From NCBI GenBank assembly GCA_905221605.1, contig CAJNDS010002557.1, forward strand, positions 16,001-80,000: a stretch of DNA of 64,000 bases, written 5' to 3'. The DNA is from Symbiodinium natans (taxonomy: Eukaryota > Sar > Dinophyceae > Suessiales > Symbiodiniaceae). The notes under the pieces were generated by a model that saw nothing but the letters and a program-made list of their open reading frames with translations, made no database searches and had not been told where the DNA came from. How positions within the stretch are numbered: the stretch's first letter is position 1; every line of letters begins with the position of its first letter. Below are positions 48,503 through 59,409 of the stretch, piece by piece. The position numbers and the translations under genes were made by a program.

Positions 48503-49077
48503 CATTGAGGTATTTCCTTGGAGTTTAAGGTCTTTTGCATGGCCGTTTAGGGTTTAGGGTTTCGGGTTTAGGATCGCCTCCAAGGCATCAAGCGGCCTGT
48601 TCATTTTCTCTGATGGTTCATACAGTGGCTGCTTGCCTGAATTGGCCTTCTAAACCTCAATCCTCTGAGAAAAGATTCCCCAAAAACCCTGAACCCAAAC
48701 TGCGGTTGCTTGTTGAGTCTGGGCTGGCACACAGAGGCAACCCTAAACCTTAAACCCTAAACCCTAAACCCTAAACCCTAAACCCTAATGCCAATTTGGC
48801 CCTAGGAGTCGAAGCTAGCAACGCCGCAGTTCAGGGTCAGAAGAGGCAGCCATGCTGGGGTTTAGGGTTTAGGGTTTAGGGTCTAGGGTCTAGGGTCTAG
48901 GGTTTAGGGTTTAGGGTTGATCCTGAGCTCCTTTCGCAGCTCAGTCTGTGGCGACGACTACCTCCTTAAAGTGGCCATGGTGCCGGAACTTGCTGACGCT
49001 GACCTTTCGAGTCCTGCAAACCTCGAACCCTGCAACCTACACCTAAACCCTAGATCCTAAACCCTAATCCCTAATCC

Positions 49078-49180
49078 CTAAACCCTAAACCCTAAACCCT
49101 AAACCCTAAACCCTAAACCCTAAACCCTAAACCCTAAACCCTAAACCCTAACCCTAAACCCTAAACCCTAAACCCTAAGC
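49078..49180. repeat. CCCTAAA array
   Basis: About fourteen units with one CCCTAA slip. Confidence 0.9.
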
Positions 49181-49729
49181 CCCAAAGACAGCATGCAGGA
49201 AGGAGCCTTGGAATCGTTGGTCGGCCTTGGCACGTGAAGATCAACCCAACTTCAAACCGAGGGTCGCCTCATTGTCTGGGGTTTGAGGGAGTAGGGTTTA
49301 GGGTTTAGGGTTAGGGTTTTGGGTATAGGGTTCAGGGTTGAGGGCACAATAAACACAACCAACGGCCAACCCAAACCGGCCCCCAACACTTTTTTAGGAG
49401 CCTAAATATCATCGCCCCGCATCCCTAACGCAGACGACCCCAACTACCCTTATATTCTGCTTGAATAGACCCTAGAATTCCTTATTTCTGCAGTTCTGCG
49501 ACAATTTCACCAGGAGCGAGTTTGGAACTCGGGTCATCCACCCATCACAACGAACCAAGACCTACGCACTTCGCCCACCTGTTTTGCCCGCAGTTGCTCA
49601 ATGCATCGATGCTCTGGACAGAGATCGTTGGAGCTAAGCTTGAATTTCTTTAGCTTTTGAGAGCATGAGAAGTGAGTGAAAGTTGCTGAAAACTCGATGA
49701 ACTTGGTGTAGAGTGCATGCTGGTGCATG

Positions 49730-50979
49730 TTAGCTTAAGTGCTGAGCCTTGTCGCGAGCCGCCGCACTTGTGTCAGCGGCCTCGACAGCCCACGGGCTAA
49801 GCGAGCTGGCAGCAGCAGGAGCGGCTGAGGCAGGGCGCGGCTCCAAATGATCATTGCTCTGTTCCTCACTCGACTCCGAGGCAGGGACGGTCGTCCAGTG
49901 AGACTGTACCTCAGAGCTGCCTGCCGCCGGACTGATCTCAGCGGCGAAGGGGTTCAAGCTGTTGTCGACCTCCTGCGCCTCCTCGTCGTCCTCGGCAAAG
50001 GGGTTGAAGCGGTTCGGCGAATCGCTGGGGGACACCTGGCTGGGCGACACGGTCGACGGCGCGCTGTGCGGCAGCGCCAGCGTGGTCGCCGTGGGCGCCG
50101 TTGAGCCGTTGCCGTAGGCGCCGTAGGGGGACGCCAGCGGAAGGGCCAGGGTGGAAGACATGGTGGCCGTGAGGGCGCGCGCGTGATCTGCCAGCTGGGG
50201 CCGCCGGTCCGCGCAGGCCCGGAGCCCGCGCTGCGCCACCTGACCGGCCTCCTCCGTCTGCGCGGCCGCCTGCTGCAGCTTCTCGCGGTTGCGCTCCAGA
50301 CGGGCCTGTGTGGAGGGTGACGGCTTGCCAGCTTTGTTGCCCCGATCCACCTCCTTGGCCAGTTGCTCCACCTTCTCCTCGTAGTGCTTCGTCAGGGCCC
50401 TGGCCTCCTCAAGGCGCTTCACATCCTTAGTAGCCCAGTAAGGGTTTAGGGTTTAGGGTTTAGGGTTTAGGGTATAGGGTTTAGGGTTTAGGGTTATGAT
50501 GAGGGCACCCTTTTTGGGTGAGTTGCTTGATAAGGGAACCTTGAACCACAAAAAAAGGGTACAGGGTGCCACTGGGCTACCAAGCATCCGAGGCACAGGC
50601 CGTCAGAGTGTTGAGGTGGGCATTCAGGGGCATCTTTACAGCCTCCGTGCCCTGACGCACACGAGCCAGCGTGGATCTTAGCGCCTGGAGGACCAAAGTC
50701 GTTCCTGGGCAGAGCAGCTCCAGTCCCACATCCGACAGACCTTGCTGGGCTTCAAGGAGCCTTTGCACCGCAGACTCCAAGGCTGTGCTGTAGGACGTCA
50801 GATTCTGGGTGAGGGTTCGTTGCCACTCCAGCTCTTTCAGAAGCTCCTTCTCATCCGAGGGCACATCGCGATCCGGATCCAGGCCAACCCACTGCCGCGT
50901 GGTGCTGTGCTTCTGCAGCGTGTGCCTCAGCGCCTTCATGGGTCTGCCCTCGCAGACGGCACGGACGCCGAATTTCAAC
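49730..50979 (-). CDS. BAR-domain protein with NPF motifs (two exons, 5' end incomplete)
   Basis: Exon 50586-50979 and exon 49730-50425 join in frame over a GC-AG intron. The N-terminal part (MKALRHTLQKHS, DVPSDEKELLKELEWQRTLT) and the run KRLEEARALTKHYEEKVEQL are long amphipathic helices in the order of an amphiphysin-like BAR domain, which binds and bends membranes as a dimer. The C-terminal ~130 residues are disordered, Ser/Pro/Ala-rich, with two NPF motifs (RFNPFAEDD and SLNPFAAE), ligands of EH-domain endocytic proteins. Together this suggests a clathrin-mediated endocytosis adaptor. The stop is at 49730. The 5' exon follows TTTAGCAG, so upstream exons may exist; otherwise Met at 50940 could start it. 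The BAR assignment rests on helix pattern, not a computed match. Confidence 0.7.
50426..50585 (-). mobile_element. Introner-like intron with TIRs and telomere-like array
   Basis: 160-bp GC-AG intron. Ends on the minus strand: CTTGGTAGCCCAGT and ACTGGGCTACTAAG, a 14-bp inverted repeat with one mismatch. GGATG lies at both exon junctions as a target duplication would. A TTTAGGG array (50442-50493) is inside. Introners with TIRs are known in dinoflagellates. Confidence 0.75.
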
Positions 50980-51329
50980 TGCTAAATAAAGTGAGCTGCC
51001 GTTTTTGTTAACGGTCCTGAGCCCCATGCAGTCTCTGCCTTCATGAGCCTTTATTCGGCGAAAGATTAGGGCTGGCGTTTAGAGTGTGCGGCGATTTGCA
51101 GGCTTGCAAATCGAGGCCCAACGCTTCTTCACTCTGAGTTGCACAAGCACAGTCAGGATGATGGCCTACTGCCCGCGGACGGGCTCTGTTCGAGGCGTGT
51201 ATGCAAGGTGCATGGATGATGGGTCTGGTAGTCATGTATCTACAGCACGTGCCTTGCAATCCTGGCAGCCCAAGTATCTACCGAGATCTGGAGAGGCCGT
51301 AGATCTACTCTGTCATCATCACTGAATGT

Positions 51330-51460
51330 ACTTGGAGGTTCACGGTACTTATTCACCGTCTAACTGTACTTGTAACTAGCCCACCTGTAACCCCCTAAGT
51401 GCCCTGATATGGTTATAATTCCAGTTATAACTGGTTCATAAGTACCATGAACCTCCAAGT
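51330..51460. mobile_element. MITE, ACTTGGAGGTTCATGG family
   Basis: Ends ACTTGGAGGTTCACGGTACT and AGTACCATGAACCTCCAAGT. Confidence 0.85.
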
Positions 51461-51994
51461 AGGGTTTTAGGGTTTAGGGTTAGGGTTTAGGGTTTAGGGT
51501 TTAGGGCTTAGGGTTTAGGGTTTAGGGCTTAGGGTTTAGGGTTGAGGCTTCCCTGGATGTGTGCCGGGATGTCCGGCAGGCCAGCAAGGTCCAGGCCTGG
51601 CCGCGTTTGCCCGCTTTTCGAATCTCGGAGCCGACTCAAAACTTGTGGTCCCCTATACGCCCTAAGCAGTCTCGTACTACTTCATCCTGATCGCACCCCC
51701 CCCCCCCCCCACAAGGTAGCCAGAACCCCAGGTTCACAAGCCTTGTGGAGAGCGCAAATACGACCAGCTTCCGTTCACACTCAGCACCCTCTCCGTGCAC
51801 ACCATATCATGTCTGGGGGCGCAAAAAATAGCAAGGGGCTTCTAAGCTACCTAAACCCTAAACCCTAAACCCTGAACCCTAAGCCCAAAAACCCTGAACC
51901 CTAAACCCTAAACCCTCAACCATAAACCCTAAACCCTAAACCCTAAACCCTAAACCCTAAACCCTAAACCCTAAGCCCTTCAGGAACCCGAACC

Positions 51995-52085
51995 CTCACA
52001 TCGCCTGCCGCCTCCCGCGCGTGTTTGAGGTCCAACTCCATTTGCTCGATCTTGGCGGGTGCGGCTCTTGCTGAGCTTGGGGAGC
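51995..52085 (-). CDS. Candidate coiled-coil exon
   Basis: Minus frame PAKIEQMELDLKHAREAAGD between CCCTAAA and TTTAGGG arrays. Heptad-like. Possibly downstream part of the coiled-coil gene at 54960-63139. Confidence 0.45.
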
Positions 52086-52469
52086 AAGGAAGTTTACTAG
52101 TTTAGGGTTTAGGGTTTAAGGTTTAAGGTTTAGGGGTTAAGGTTTAGGGTTTAGGGTTTAGGGTTTAGGGTTTAGGGTTTAGGGTTCAGGGGAAAACCCT
52201 CTGCTCAGGGAAGCTCATGGCTTCGAACAGAACAGCCTTTCATTTCAAGACCAAGACTTCGAGTCACTCTCTAGCTCCCTGAGCATGCCGTTTCCGTATC
52301 CTTCCAGAACCGACATATCTTGTAGGGCCCCCGAAAAGCTGAAATATGGGGGTTTCCGACGTCAAGGGTATCTTCTTGGGGGCCCGTGTTATACTTACAA
52401 GGGAACCCTACGATGGGGACTATATTACCTGTCCCGTTTTGGAAGGTTAGATGCAAGACTCAAAGATAA

Positions 52470-52555
52470 GCGTGTGGCCAGCGCTGCAGCTTGGGTCAGG
52501 GTGGCCGTCCGGGGGGTCGGCTCCACAGACACCACCTTCAGGAAACCAAAGTTTG
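52470..52555 (-). CDS. Candidate exon
   Basis: Minus frame FLKVVSVEPTPRTATLTQAA directly left of a TTTAGGG array. No family recognised. Confidence 0.4.
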
Positions 52556-52557
52556 AT

Positions 52558-52893
52558 GGGTTTAGGGTTTAGGGTTTAGGGTTTAGGGTTTAGGGTTTAG
52601 GGTTTAGGGTTTAGGGTTTAGGGTTTAGGGTTTAGGGTTTAGGGTTAGGGTTTAGGGTGTAGCGTTTACGGTTTAGGGTTTACGGTTTAGGGTATTCCCC
52701 GACACAGAGCCAGAACTAAGTGGTCCAGGCACGCGACAGGGGGCGAATTCGAAAGCCATTCGCGCGCCCGCACACCCAAACACAGAATGAAGAATTCAGG
52801 GTGTTTAGGGTTTAGGGTTTAGGGTTTAGGGTTTAGGGTTTAGGGTTTAGGGTTTAGGGTTTAGGGTTTAGGGTTTAGGGTTTAGGGTTTAGG
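52558..52893. repeat. Two TTTAGGG arrays with a 110-bp spacer
   Basis: Arrays at 52558-52690 and 52800-52893 in the same orientation. Confidence 0.9.
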
Positions 52894-53044
52894 GTAAGCC
52901 CGAACCCAGCTCACTCAGCCCAGGTGGTCCCAAGTGAAAAATGAGCGCCACAACACCTCGACCCTAAACCCTAACCCCTAACCCCTAAACCCTAAACCCT
53001 AAACTCTAAACCCTAAACCCTAAACCCTAAACCCCATGCAAGAC

Positions 53045-53110
53045 GTGATCCACTCCAAGCTGGTGGAGCCACCCCAAACGGGCCTCTCCCTCCTCAGCCT
53101 GCACTCCTGG
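53045..53110 (-). CDS. Candidate exon
   Basis: After GTGCAG the minus frame reads AEEGEARLGWLHQLGVDHVL. The plus strand is also open, so strand is inferred from neighbours. Confidence 0.35.
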
Positions 53111-53554
53111 CTTCGCGTTTTGGGTTTACTGGTGCGTAGGGTTCTTGGCTGCACTTAGGAGGGTAGCTATAAATTACATTTTTAGCTGCCTTACTAGGAA
53201 ACCCAATAAATTAACCCAAAAAGGCTCAGGATCTAAAGCTACAGTAAAGCACCACAGAGGGTTGATAGGGTTTTGGGGGGTTTATAGGGTGCAGAGTATT
53301 AAAAGGGTATTAGGGGTACATAGGGTTTCTAGGGTTTTGTAATATTCATTCCATGGCTGGGCAGTAGAGTTCAGGGAAATGCAATGAGGGATTTAGGGTT
53401 GAGGGTTCAGGGTGTAGGGTGTAGGGTTTAGGGTAACCTAGGAATTGCAAAAGGGCACTCTTTCTTTGGCTGAAAGGGGCTTAGAAGGGAGCCTACACCC
53501 CAATGATAGGGAATAGGGGCAAACTCTGGGTCCTAGCATACATACAATATACCA

Positions 53555-53583
53555 TGCAGACAGATACATATACATACACATAC

Positions 53584-53618
<35 letters not shown>

Positions 53619-53660
53619 GATAGATAGGTAGATATATACGTATATATATATATATATGCA
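53555..53660. repeat. CATATA microsatellite
   Basis: CATATA and TATA repeats with GATA units. Confidence 0.85.
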
Positions 53661-53694
53661 TTCAAGAACCCTAAACCCTAAACCCTAAAGGCCT

Positions 53695-53752
53695 TAGTCT
53701 GACAATAAAGGAAAGGCAGCTGGCAATCCTCATCCTGCGTCTCCAGCCGCCA
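53695..53752 (-). CDS. Candidate exon
   Basis: Minus frame WRLETQDEDCQLPFLYCQTK, immediately left of a CCCTAAA array (53757-53890). Confidence 0.4.
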
Positions 53753-54959
53753 GGCTAAACCCTAAACCCTAAACCCTAAACCCTAAACCCTAAACCCTAA
53801 ACCCTAAACCCTAAACCCTAAACCCTAAACCCTAAACCCTAAACCCAAAACCATAAACCCTAAACCCTAAACCCTAAACCCTAAACCGCAATGGTCGACA
53901 AACTGAGGCCGCCGGAGCTGGTCGAAAGGTCGCGCTCTGAAGTTGGTACAGACTTTCACTGAGTTGGCCCCTTTCTGAAGCCTCTAGAGAAATGTTCCTG
54001 AAAATGATTCTCTTATAGGGTTCTTAAGGTAGGGGGGGCTCATGGGGGTTTAGGGTTTAGGGTTTAGGGTTTAGGGTTTAGGGTTTAGAGTTTAGGGTTT
54101 AGGGTGGACCACGAACTGTAGCGTTAAGCAAAATCCTGAACCCTAAGCCCTCAAGCCTAAATTTTGATCCTCAAGGCGACTCGAGGAAGCCTTAGAAGCG
54201 AACGAAGGTTCAGTCGCGCATCATTCCGGAAACACCCGACCCCCAGCCCTCCCCAGGAATCCCAAACCCCACGCCCTGGCGACGAAAACCCGGAAACACT
54301 CAGCCCACACACTCTCAAGCCGGGTGTCCTGGTTGCGGCATGGCTCCCTCCAGGAGGGAGACCTCATGTTTGCCACAGCTACCGTACATTCCTCAACCCA
54401 GGACAAGAAAGACATCCCCCCCGCCTCACCCCCTTATATTGGATTTCGGGTTTAGGCTAAACCCTAAACTAAACCCAGTTAGAACTGACCTCCCCTGAAC
54501 AGCTCACGTGTCGTGGGCCCGCGGGTCTGTCTGATTGCATGCCTTGGGACGCGCGCATGGTCACTTCAGCTAGGCGGCGCGTCTTGTACCCGACGCCCTA
54601 AACCCGAAGCTCTAAACCCTAAACCCTAAACCCTAAACCCTAAACCCTCAACCCCAAAAAACCCCGGCGATGCATGACCGTAAGTGACCATAAACATCCC
54701 TAAGCCCTAAAGATCCAAGAGCCCAAGCCCTTGTACCCTCGGAAGGGTTTAGGGTTCAGGGTTTCGGGTTCAGCCTTTAGGGTTTTTGGTTCAGGGTGTG
54801 CCTGCTGTACAGTTTGGAGCTTCTCCTAAACCCCCTAAATCCCCTAGAGCCCCTAGAGCCCCCAGAGCCCCTAGAGCCCCTAGAGCCCCTAGACCCCCTA
54901 GACCCCCTAGACCCCTAAACCCTAAACCCTAAACCGCTTCGGGGTTGTCGGGTTGCAGC

Positions 54960-55021
54960 AGATCTCGGAAGCGCGCCCTCCGCTGCAGATCTAGGAGCAT
55001 GAGCTGGGTGTCGGAAAGCGC
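54960..55021 (-). CDS. Helical exon following the duplicated unit
   Basis: Starts after TTGAG in phase 0 with ALSDTQLMLLDLQRRARFRD, which continues in frame from the last exon of the second coiled-coil unit (56022-56064). GC donor after GAGATCT. Confidence 0.5.
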
Positions 55022-56021
55022 CTCAAGGGCGGTTTTAGGGGGTAGGGGGTTTAGGGTTTAGGGTTTAGGGTTTAGGGTTTAGGGTTTAGGGTTTAGGGTT
55101 TAGGGTTTCGGGTTTCGGGTTTCGGGTTTCGGGTTGAGGGTTTAGGATTTAGGGTTTAGGGTTTAGGGAGTTTGGAAGTTTAGGGGGCGTTGGGGGGTTT
55201 AGGGGTTTAGGGGCTCAAATTTGGGGGTGTTTAGGGGCTCAGGGAACTTCATGGGTTTGGGTGGTCATGAGGTTTAGGGTTTAGGGTCTAGGGGGAGTTT
55301 ATTAGGGTTGCTGGCAATTCTAAGGCTCCCTAAGTGCAAATCTCAACAGAACACCCTTGAACACCAGGGAGTCGCTTCCGAACAACTGCACGGGTCCAGG
55401 GTTCAGAAGTTTTGGGGTTTAGGGTTATGGGTTTGGGGTCTAGGGGTTCAGGGTTTAGGGGTTTAGAAGTTTAGGGGTTTAGGGTTTATGGGTTTGGGGT
55501 CTAGAGGTTTAGGGCTTAGGGGTTTTGGGTTTTTTGGGAGCCTTACTTCTTAGGGTTGTATACTTGCGAACCCACTCGCCGCTAGAGCCACAAAGCAAGC
55601 CCCGCCGACTCAGAAGAAAGGCTTGCAGCTTTGCCACGGCTTGAGTAAGACCCACACAATCCGAAACCTAACCTCACACAGGAGGCAAGCTGTTGCCGAC
55701 ATCACCCTAAACCCTAAACCCTAAACTCTAAACCCCAAACCCTAAACCCTAAACACCCTTGTCAATAATTACACAGGAACACTCTATTGTGGCCGTGGTC
55801 CTCTACAGCTGCAGCCGGAGCCTGCGATTCGTCGCTATGCGCCGGTTCGGCCGCATCCACCTGTGACATTCAGACCAGGGAAGGGCTCTCCCCTACCCAT
55901 CCTAAACCCCCAACCCCCCAAAACCCCAACCCCCTAAACCCTAAACCCTAAACCCTAAACCCTAAACCCTAAGCCTCAAACCCTAAACCCTAAACCCTAA
56001 TCCCCCCCCCCCCACCATCGC

Positions 56022-58807
56022 CTTCTTCACAGGCCCGGCTTCCAACGCTTCCAGCGCTTCCAGCCTGCGGAAGCCGGAGCAGCAAGACTTGCTGGGAGGT
56101 TTAGGGCTTAGGGTTTAGGGTTTAGGGTGTTTAGGGTTTAGGGTGTTTAGGGTTTAGGGTTTAGGGTTGAGGGTATTAACCAAATGAACCCTACAAGGGT
56201 TTATGGTTTATATACCTTCATAGAATGATAGTGGTATAGGGTATATGACCCCAATTCTTGGGGCTCATTTGGTTCTCAAGGTGGGGGAAAGAGTTGAGGG
56301 AGGTGGGTGGGGGGAAGGGGAGATTTAGTTCAGGGTTCAGGGCTCAGGGTTCAAGGGGGTTTAGGGTTTAGGGTTCAGGGGATTCAGGTTTAGGGTTTAG
56401 GGTTTAGGGTTTAGGGTTTAGGGTTTAGGGTTTAAGGTTTAAGGTTTAAGGTTTAGGGTTCGAGGCTTTTGTGTTCAGGATCTGGGGTGCTTGCCGGTTC
56501 GTAGCGACCTATAGGAGGAGATGTGGAGGAGACTGCCCAAGCGAGATTGGTCTTATAGACTTAGGGGCTGCCAAGATTTCTGTGAAGAGATTTTGATGTT
56601 TACGAAACATAAGGAACCCCGAATATAGACCCAAAAATAGCAGGATTAAGGGTACCCGAAACCCCCATGTGGGAACCGCTCCTACCACCGGACCCCTAAT
56701 ATAGACCCCCCAAATAGTAGGATTCTCTGACAAGAAGGACCCCAATAAGGTACCAAGAAGTTCGGAAATCCCCCTTTTCCTGGCTTTGGGTGTTCGGGTG
56801 TGGGTTTAGGGTTTAGTTTAGGGCTTAGGAGTCAAGGTTTAGGAGGATTTAGGGTTTAGGCTCGTGGGCCTTCGCAGAATGGAGCTCTCCATCTCCTCGT
56901 TCAAGCTCTTGGCGCTGGCAAGATCCTAGGGATCATGCGGGGGCAGTGAGGGTTGGGGGGGGGGGGGGGGCGTTCTGAATCATGGTTTAGGGTTTAGGGT
57001 TTAGGGTCTAGGGTCTCAGGTTTAGGGGGGGAGCGTTCTGAATCATTACGTAGGCGTCTTCTTTGAGGGGTCTTATTTTAAAGGTGGGAGGGGGTAGTCA
57101 AAAGCCAGAGTCAAGGTTGGAGGGGTCAACCCTAACATTCTCTGCAGATCAAAACTGCCGAAGCTTGCTCCTCAATCGTGCAGCTGCCTTCTACGACGTC
57201 TTGCCTTAGAGAGAATACAGTCTCCCTTAAAGGGCAAAGCCCCAATAGCGGGGAACCTACCTCTGGGAAAGCCTGTTGGGCCACATGGCCGAAGTGTCTA
57301 GCAGCCTCGCAACACAGCACCGCGTTATGGAGCAGGAACACACCCTAAACCCTGTAAACCCTATAAACCCTGCAAAGCCCAAAAGCCCTCAACACCCTGC
57401 AAACCCCATAAACCCTGTAAATCCGATCATCCCTAGAAAAAGAAAAACACAGAAAAGAAGAATAAAAAGAAAAACAAAAGAAAAAGAAAACCCAACACCC
57501 TATGAACATGACCTAAACACTATAACGCTCAACACTATACACCCTAAACCCCCAAAACCATACGCCCTAGCAACCCTACGCCTATAAAACCCTAAACATG
57601 TACACCATAAACCCTATAAACGTTAAACCCTCTAAGCCCTACAGGCCTACACCCCATCAAGCCCTACAAACCCTAACCCTGAACCCTAAACCCTAAACCC
57701 TGAACCCTAAACCTTCAACTGCCCTAAACCCTAAACCCTAAACCCTAGGGGGCAAACAGGATCCTTGGAGAGCCTTACGGAGGTCTCAGATTCTGTGGGA
57801 GTCCTTGGGGGGTGGGGGCCTTGTGTGGAGGCCCCCAGTTTAGGTTTAGGGTTTAGGGGGTTGGGGGTTTAGGGTTTAGGGTTTGCTAGGTACGGGAACT
57901 ATGGTTCCTACATAAAGTAGCCATGCACCTTGAAGTACTCATGGTACTTATTAACCAATTACAACTGCACTTATAACCCACTTGTAAGCCCCTTAAGTGC
58001 CCTAATATGGTTCTAAGTACAGCTATACTTGGTTGATGAGTACCCGGAACCTGCAAGTAGGGCTAGGGCCACCAAGGGTGCCTCGTGCGAGCTCGCACGC
58101 AGCTGCATCTCCAGTGAGTCCAGCCTTCACAATCACCGGCTCGCACTCGGGGGGGATATTCAAGGAACTCCTCGCCTCATGCCCAAGAATCCCCAATACT
58201 AATTACCCCCACCCCCCCACCCTGCAACTTTTGGGGTGTTTGGTGGCACTTGGGAATCTGGACATTGAACCACGTACAGTTTTTGGACTTGCCGAACTGC
58301 GGGGGAATGTCCAAAGCAGAACGCGCTTCGGAGCTCCCAGTCTGTTGGCTGTGGGCCCAAACAGGCCGTGGGCCTTGGATGATGTGCAACCAAAGGCAAT
58401 ACCGCTTGCTCCTGAACCCTAATGCTTCAGGCCGAACACTGCTTTACATCATGAATCTCCTGATGCTCACCCCAAACCCTAAACCCTAAACCCTGAACCC
58501 TAAACCCCAAACCCTAAACCCTAAACTCTGGTGCGTACTGGTACAGCCATGTTCTAGTCATGGCTCGACAAAAAACGACGTGAAGTCGGGGCGACTTTCG
58601 TTTGTTGCACGAGGTCCCTACTAAACCCTGCGAGGGTCTTCCGGAGTCACGCATGACAAAGATTCGGGGTACCCTTACTTGGGGTCCTTATGATAAGGGA
58701 ATCTTACTACTTAGGGGTCTATATTACGGGTCCTTCTTCTTCTCGTAAACTCCCACATGCCTGGACGTCACTCCGTCCAGTGCTCGGGAGCTGACTTCTG
58801 CGAGGAC
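56022..58807 (-). CDS. Coiled-coil repeat unit B (four exons)
   Basis: Exons 58761-58807, 58082-58124, 56870-56925 and 56022-56064 join in frame over GC-AG introns into a 63-residue helical unit: VLAEVSSRALDGVTS, LDSLEMQLRASSHE, DLASAKSLNEEMESSIL, RRLEALEALEAGPVKK. It is clearly homologous, exon by exon, to unit A upstream, with mostly conservative changes. Unit length and heptad-like hydrophobic spacing suggest an elongated coiled-coil structural protein, identity unknown. The intron between exons 2 and 3 is 1,156 bp here but 155 bp in unit A; here it contains a MITE. Confidence 0.7.
57927..58059. mobile_element. MITE inside a coiled-coil-gene intron
   Basis: ACTTGGAGGTTCATGG family, diverged ends ACCTTGAAGTACTCATGGTACT and AGTACCCGGAACCTGCAAGT. 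It lies near the donor of the unit-B exon 2/3 intron. Confidence 0.7.
58660..58757. mobile_element. GTTTACG-family element, inverted orientation
   Basis: Ends with CTCGTAAACTCCCACATG; internal GGGTACCCTTACTTGGGGTC and GGGAATCTTACTAC are the complement of the family words. It sits just left, on the plus strand, of unit B exon 1, so it is at that intron's 5' end. Confidence 0.65.
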
Positions 58808-59409
58808 CTGGACAGGAGATGTTACGTGTCTGAGGGGCCAAAACCGGACCCTAAACACTAAACCCCAAACCCCAAACCCCAAACCCCAAACCCCAAACCC
58901 TAAACCCCAAACCCTGAACCCTAAACCCTAAACCCTGAACCCTGACCCTGGACCCTGGACCCTGGACCCTGGACCCCTACATGGACCGCAACCACCCTCA
59001 GCTCAACGGCCCACCTGCTTCATGCCTATGTTCAATGACCGGGTTGGTTTGGGTTTGGGGTTTGGGGTTTAGGGTTTAGGGTTCAGGGTTTTGGGTTCTG
59101 GGGCCCTTCGTAACACCCTAAATTACATGCCAAAGGCGTTAAAGGAGCCATGGAACCAAGGTTGGTTAGGGTTTAGGGTTTAGGGTTTCAGGTTTGGGGT
59201 TTAGGGTTTAGGGTTTCGGGTTTGGGGTTTAGGGTTTCGAGTTTGGGGTTTGGTGCTTGGGGCTTGGGGTTTGGGGTTTAGGGCTTCTAGGCTTCATCTA
59301 GGGTTTGGGGTTTAGGGTTTAGGGTTTAGGGTTTAGGGTTTAGGGGTATCATTTAGAGAACTACCCGCCAGATGAGTACTTCGCAAACCCGGAGTTCCAC
59401 CATCATCGC

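Noticed and set aside
48905-49020. Exon candidate open on both strands
   Set aside because: The plus frame (ILSSFRSSVCGDDYLLKVAM) and minus frame (TRKVSVSKFRHHGHFKEVVV) are equally plausible, so no strand could be assigned.
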